Of a stretch of 6,514 nt of DNA, positions 4,973 to 6,514 are shown piece after piece. Position 1 is the stretch's first letter, and each line of letters begins with the position of its first letter. Source of the stretch: Polyangia bacterium (GTDB lineage Bacteria > Myxococcota_A > Polyangia > Polyangiales > Polyangiaceae); the NCBI GenBank assembly GCA_030430975.1, contig JAUIKB010000340.1, positions 1 through 6,514 of the forward strand. The letters run 5' to 3'. The translations under genes and the position numbers were made by a program. The notes under the pieces were generated by a model that made no database searches, had not been told where the DNA came from, and saw only the letters and a list, made by a program, of their open reading frames with translations.

Positions 4973-6514
4973 TTATGCCCGCACCCGCTCCATGTCGGGG
5001 TCGTAGAGCGGCTTGGCCGACGCAGTCGCCGGATAACGGGTGCCCGCGATGTCGACCTCCCACGTCGCGTCGTCGATGTACGCATCGGTTAGCGGCTGTC
5101 CGGCTTCGATCATCGCTAGACCCACGGCTCCGCCCAGCGTGTGTCCGTACGATGCGGCGCGGATGTAGCCGACCGCCTCGCCGTTTCGGTACACGACCTC
5201 GGCGTGAAACATCAGCGGCTTCGGATCCTTGACCAGGATTTGCAGGATCTGGCGCGTTGGCGGTCCGGCTGCCTTCTCGGCGAGCACGGCGTCTTTACCG
5301 ATGAAGCCGTTCTTCTTCTTGAGGCTCACGGCGAACCCAAGGCCCGCTTCGAGCACCGAGTCCGTATTGTCGATGTCATGCCCGTAGTCGCGGTAGGCCT
5401 TTTCCATACGCAAACTGGCCAGTGCCTTCAGGCCGGCGTTGCGCACGCCGAGCGGTTCGCCCGCCTCGACCAGGCGATCGTAGACGTGGGTGGCCTGCTC
5501 GGTCGGGATGTACAGTTCGTAGCCGAGCTCGCCGAGGTACGTGATGCGCACGCACCTCACTCGCGCGAATCCGATGTCGATCTCACGTGCGGTGCGGAAC
5601 GGAAACGCCTCGTTCGACAGGTCCGCGGACGTGACTAGCTGCATGAGCTCCCGCGACCGCGGGCCTTGTACGTTCAGCTGCGCATAGCCGGACGTGACGT
5701 CGGTGACGAACGCGTGGGCGTCGTCGGGGATGTGGCGCCTGATACGGCTCAGCACGTGGCCGTGCGCCGTATCGGACGCCACCACCATGAATCGCTGCGG
5801 ATCGATCTTCACGACGGTCAGATCGGCTTCGAGTTTGCCGTCCTCGTTCAGCCACTGCGTGTACGTGATGCGACCGGACTTGCCGTTCACGTTGTTGGCC
5901 GATAGCTGGTTGAGAATGCGCCCCGCGTCTCGACCCTGAACGTCGAACTTACTCATGAAAGACATGTCCATCAGGATCACCCCTTCACGCGCGGCGCGAT
6001 GTTCGTCCGCCCAGTACTCGAACCAATTTTCGCGCCCCCACGACAGCGTCTCGACTTTCGGTTCGACGCCGGGCGGAGCAAACCAGTCGGCGCCTTCCCA
6101 GCCGCTGACGTCACGGAAGTAGCCGCCGGCCGCCACCAGTCGGTCGTGGAACGCCGAACGTTTCGCGCCGCGTGCGAGCTGCGGTGACCGCGTTGGATAA
6201 TGACACTGATACACCATGCCGAGCATCTCGACGGTGCGGGTGGCGCGGTATTCCGGGTTCGACTGGTAGGGATGCAGTCGGTCGATGTTCATCGCCGTGA
6301 CGTCGCAGTCCGGTCGACCGGTGAGGATCCAGTGCGCCAGCATGCGGCCGATGCCGCCACCGGTCAGGATGCCGATCGAGTTCAGGCCGGCTGCGACGAA
6401 GTAGTTCTTGAGCTCCGGTGCTTCGCCGACAATCGGCGACAGATCGGGCGTGAAGCTCTCCGGCCCGCAGAAGAACTTCTTCACGCCTGTGTCGAGCGAC
6501 GCCGGGATGCGGGC
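4973..6514 (-). CDS. FAD-dependent oxidoreductase/GcvT fusion, dimethylglycine or sarcosine dehydrogenase family (5' end missing)
   Basis: Enzymes of this family oxidatively remove a methyl group from dimethylglycine, sarcosine or a related N-methyl amine and pass the one-carbon unit to tetrahydrofolate. The 513 residues visible are the C-terminal part; the frame stays open through the right edge, so the N-terminal FAD-binding motif lies outside. In order: the end of the FAD/DAO domain with GPESFTPD (17-24) and NYFVAAGLNSIGI; a linking FAO_M-type region (about 80-150) with GWEGADWFAPPG; a GcvT folate-binding domain (about 162-385) with GRITYTQWLNEDGK, the likely catalytic Asp at 231 (EADLTV) and ITYLGELGYELY; and a GcvT C-terminal barrel (about 398-500). 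The GTG at 6484 is an internal valine and not a start, because the residues before it (ARIPASLDTG) also fit the family. The substrate cannot be told from this part. The TAA stop lies 48 bases before the SGNH gene. Confidence 0.94.
   Translation of the reverse strand, partial: ARIPASLDTGVKKFFCGPESFTPDLSPIVGEAPELKNYFVAAGLNSIGILTGGGIGRMLAHWILTGRPDCDVTAMNIDRLHPYQSNPEYRATRTVEMLGMVYQCHYPTRSPQLARGAKRSAFHDRLVAAGGYFRDVSGWEGADWFAPPGVEPKVETLSWGRENWFEYWADEHRAAREGVILMDMSFMSKFDVQGRDAGRILNQLSANNVNGKSGRITYTQWLNEDGKLEADLTVVKIDPQRFMVVASDTAHGHVLSRIRRHIPDDAHAFVTDVTSGYAQLNVQGPRSRELMQLVTSADLSNEAFPFRTAREIDIGFARVRCVRITYLGELGYELYIPTEQATHVYDRLVEAGEPLGVRNAGLKALASLRMEKAYRDYGHDIDNTDSVLEAGLGFAVSLKKKNGFIGKDAVLAEKAAGPPTRQILQILVKDPKPLMFHAEVVYRNGEAVGYIRAASYGHTLGGAVGLAMIEAGQPLTDAYIDDATWEVDIAGTRYPATASAKPLYDPDMERVRA

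Noticed and set aside
6482..6484. GTG at 6484 as the start of the oxidoreductase/GcvT gene
   Set aside because: The residues encoded before it continue the family alignment, and a start here would remove the FAD-binding domain; the gene simply continues past the window edge.
1..6514. CRISPR arrays, tRNA or rRNA genes, insertion sequences, toxin-antitoxin pairs or phage genes
   Set aside because: I found no regularly spaced repeats, no tRNA-like cloverleaf with a conserved T-arm, no transposase or integrase motifs, and no other frame with family signatures.

Overview
The window is GC-rich bacterial DNA with a strong preference for G or C at third codon positions in its real genes. Several predicted lipoproteins, an Asp/Ala/Pro-rich linker behind a lipoprotein cysteine, and a tandem pair of META-domain lipoproteins suggest Myxococcota (the former deltaproteobacteria). 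This is an inference from protein style: there is no rRNA or marker gene to confirm it. I see no mobile element, CRISPR array, tRNA or rRNA.

Left part, 1-1245: a beta-class carbonic anhydrase gene on the minus strand runs off the left edge. It is divergent from a TetR-family regulator (610-1245, plus), with a 300-base intergenic region between them. The regulator may control itself, the anhydrase, or both.

Middle plus-strand pair, 1324-2161: a very small cysteine-rich exported protein overlaps by 17 bases the start of an unrecognised lipoprotein that also has six cysteines in its mature part. The small protein's six cysteines have a perfectly mirror-symmetric spacing. This pair ends four bases from a convergent minus-strand reading frame at 2166, which looks like the orphan C-terminal end of a lost gene.

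Right part, all minus strand and read from right to left: the C-terminal 513 residues of an FAD oxidoreductase/GcvT fusion of the dimethylglycine or sarcosine dehydrogenase family (cut by the right edge), an SGNH-hydrolase lipoprotein, then two paralogous META-domain lipoproteins of identical length (260 aa each). The META genes are separated by 10 bases and are almost certainly co-transcribed. The four genes are closely spaced (48, 78 and 10 bases), but -10-like boxes immediately upstream of the SGNH and first META starts suggest extra promoters and perhaps leaderless transcripts.

The window holds no classic defence or biosynthetic system. Its theme is the cell envelope: four convincing lipoproteins and one possible one lie within about 3.6 kb. 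One-carbon metabolism at the right edge and carbonic anhydrase at the left edge look like housekeeping functions.
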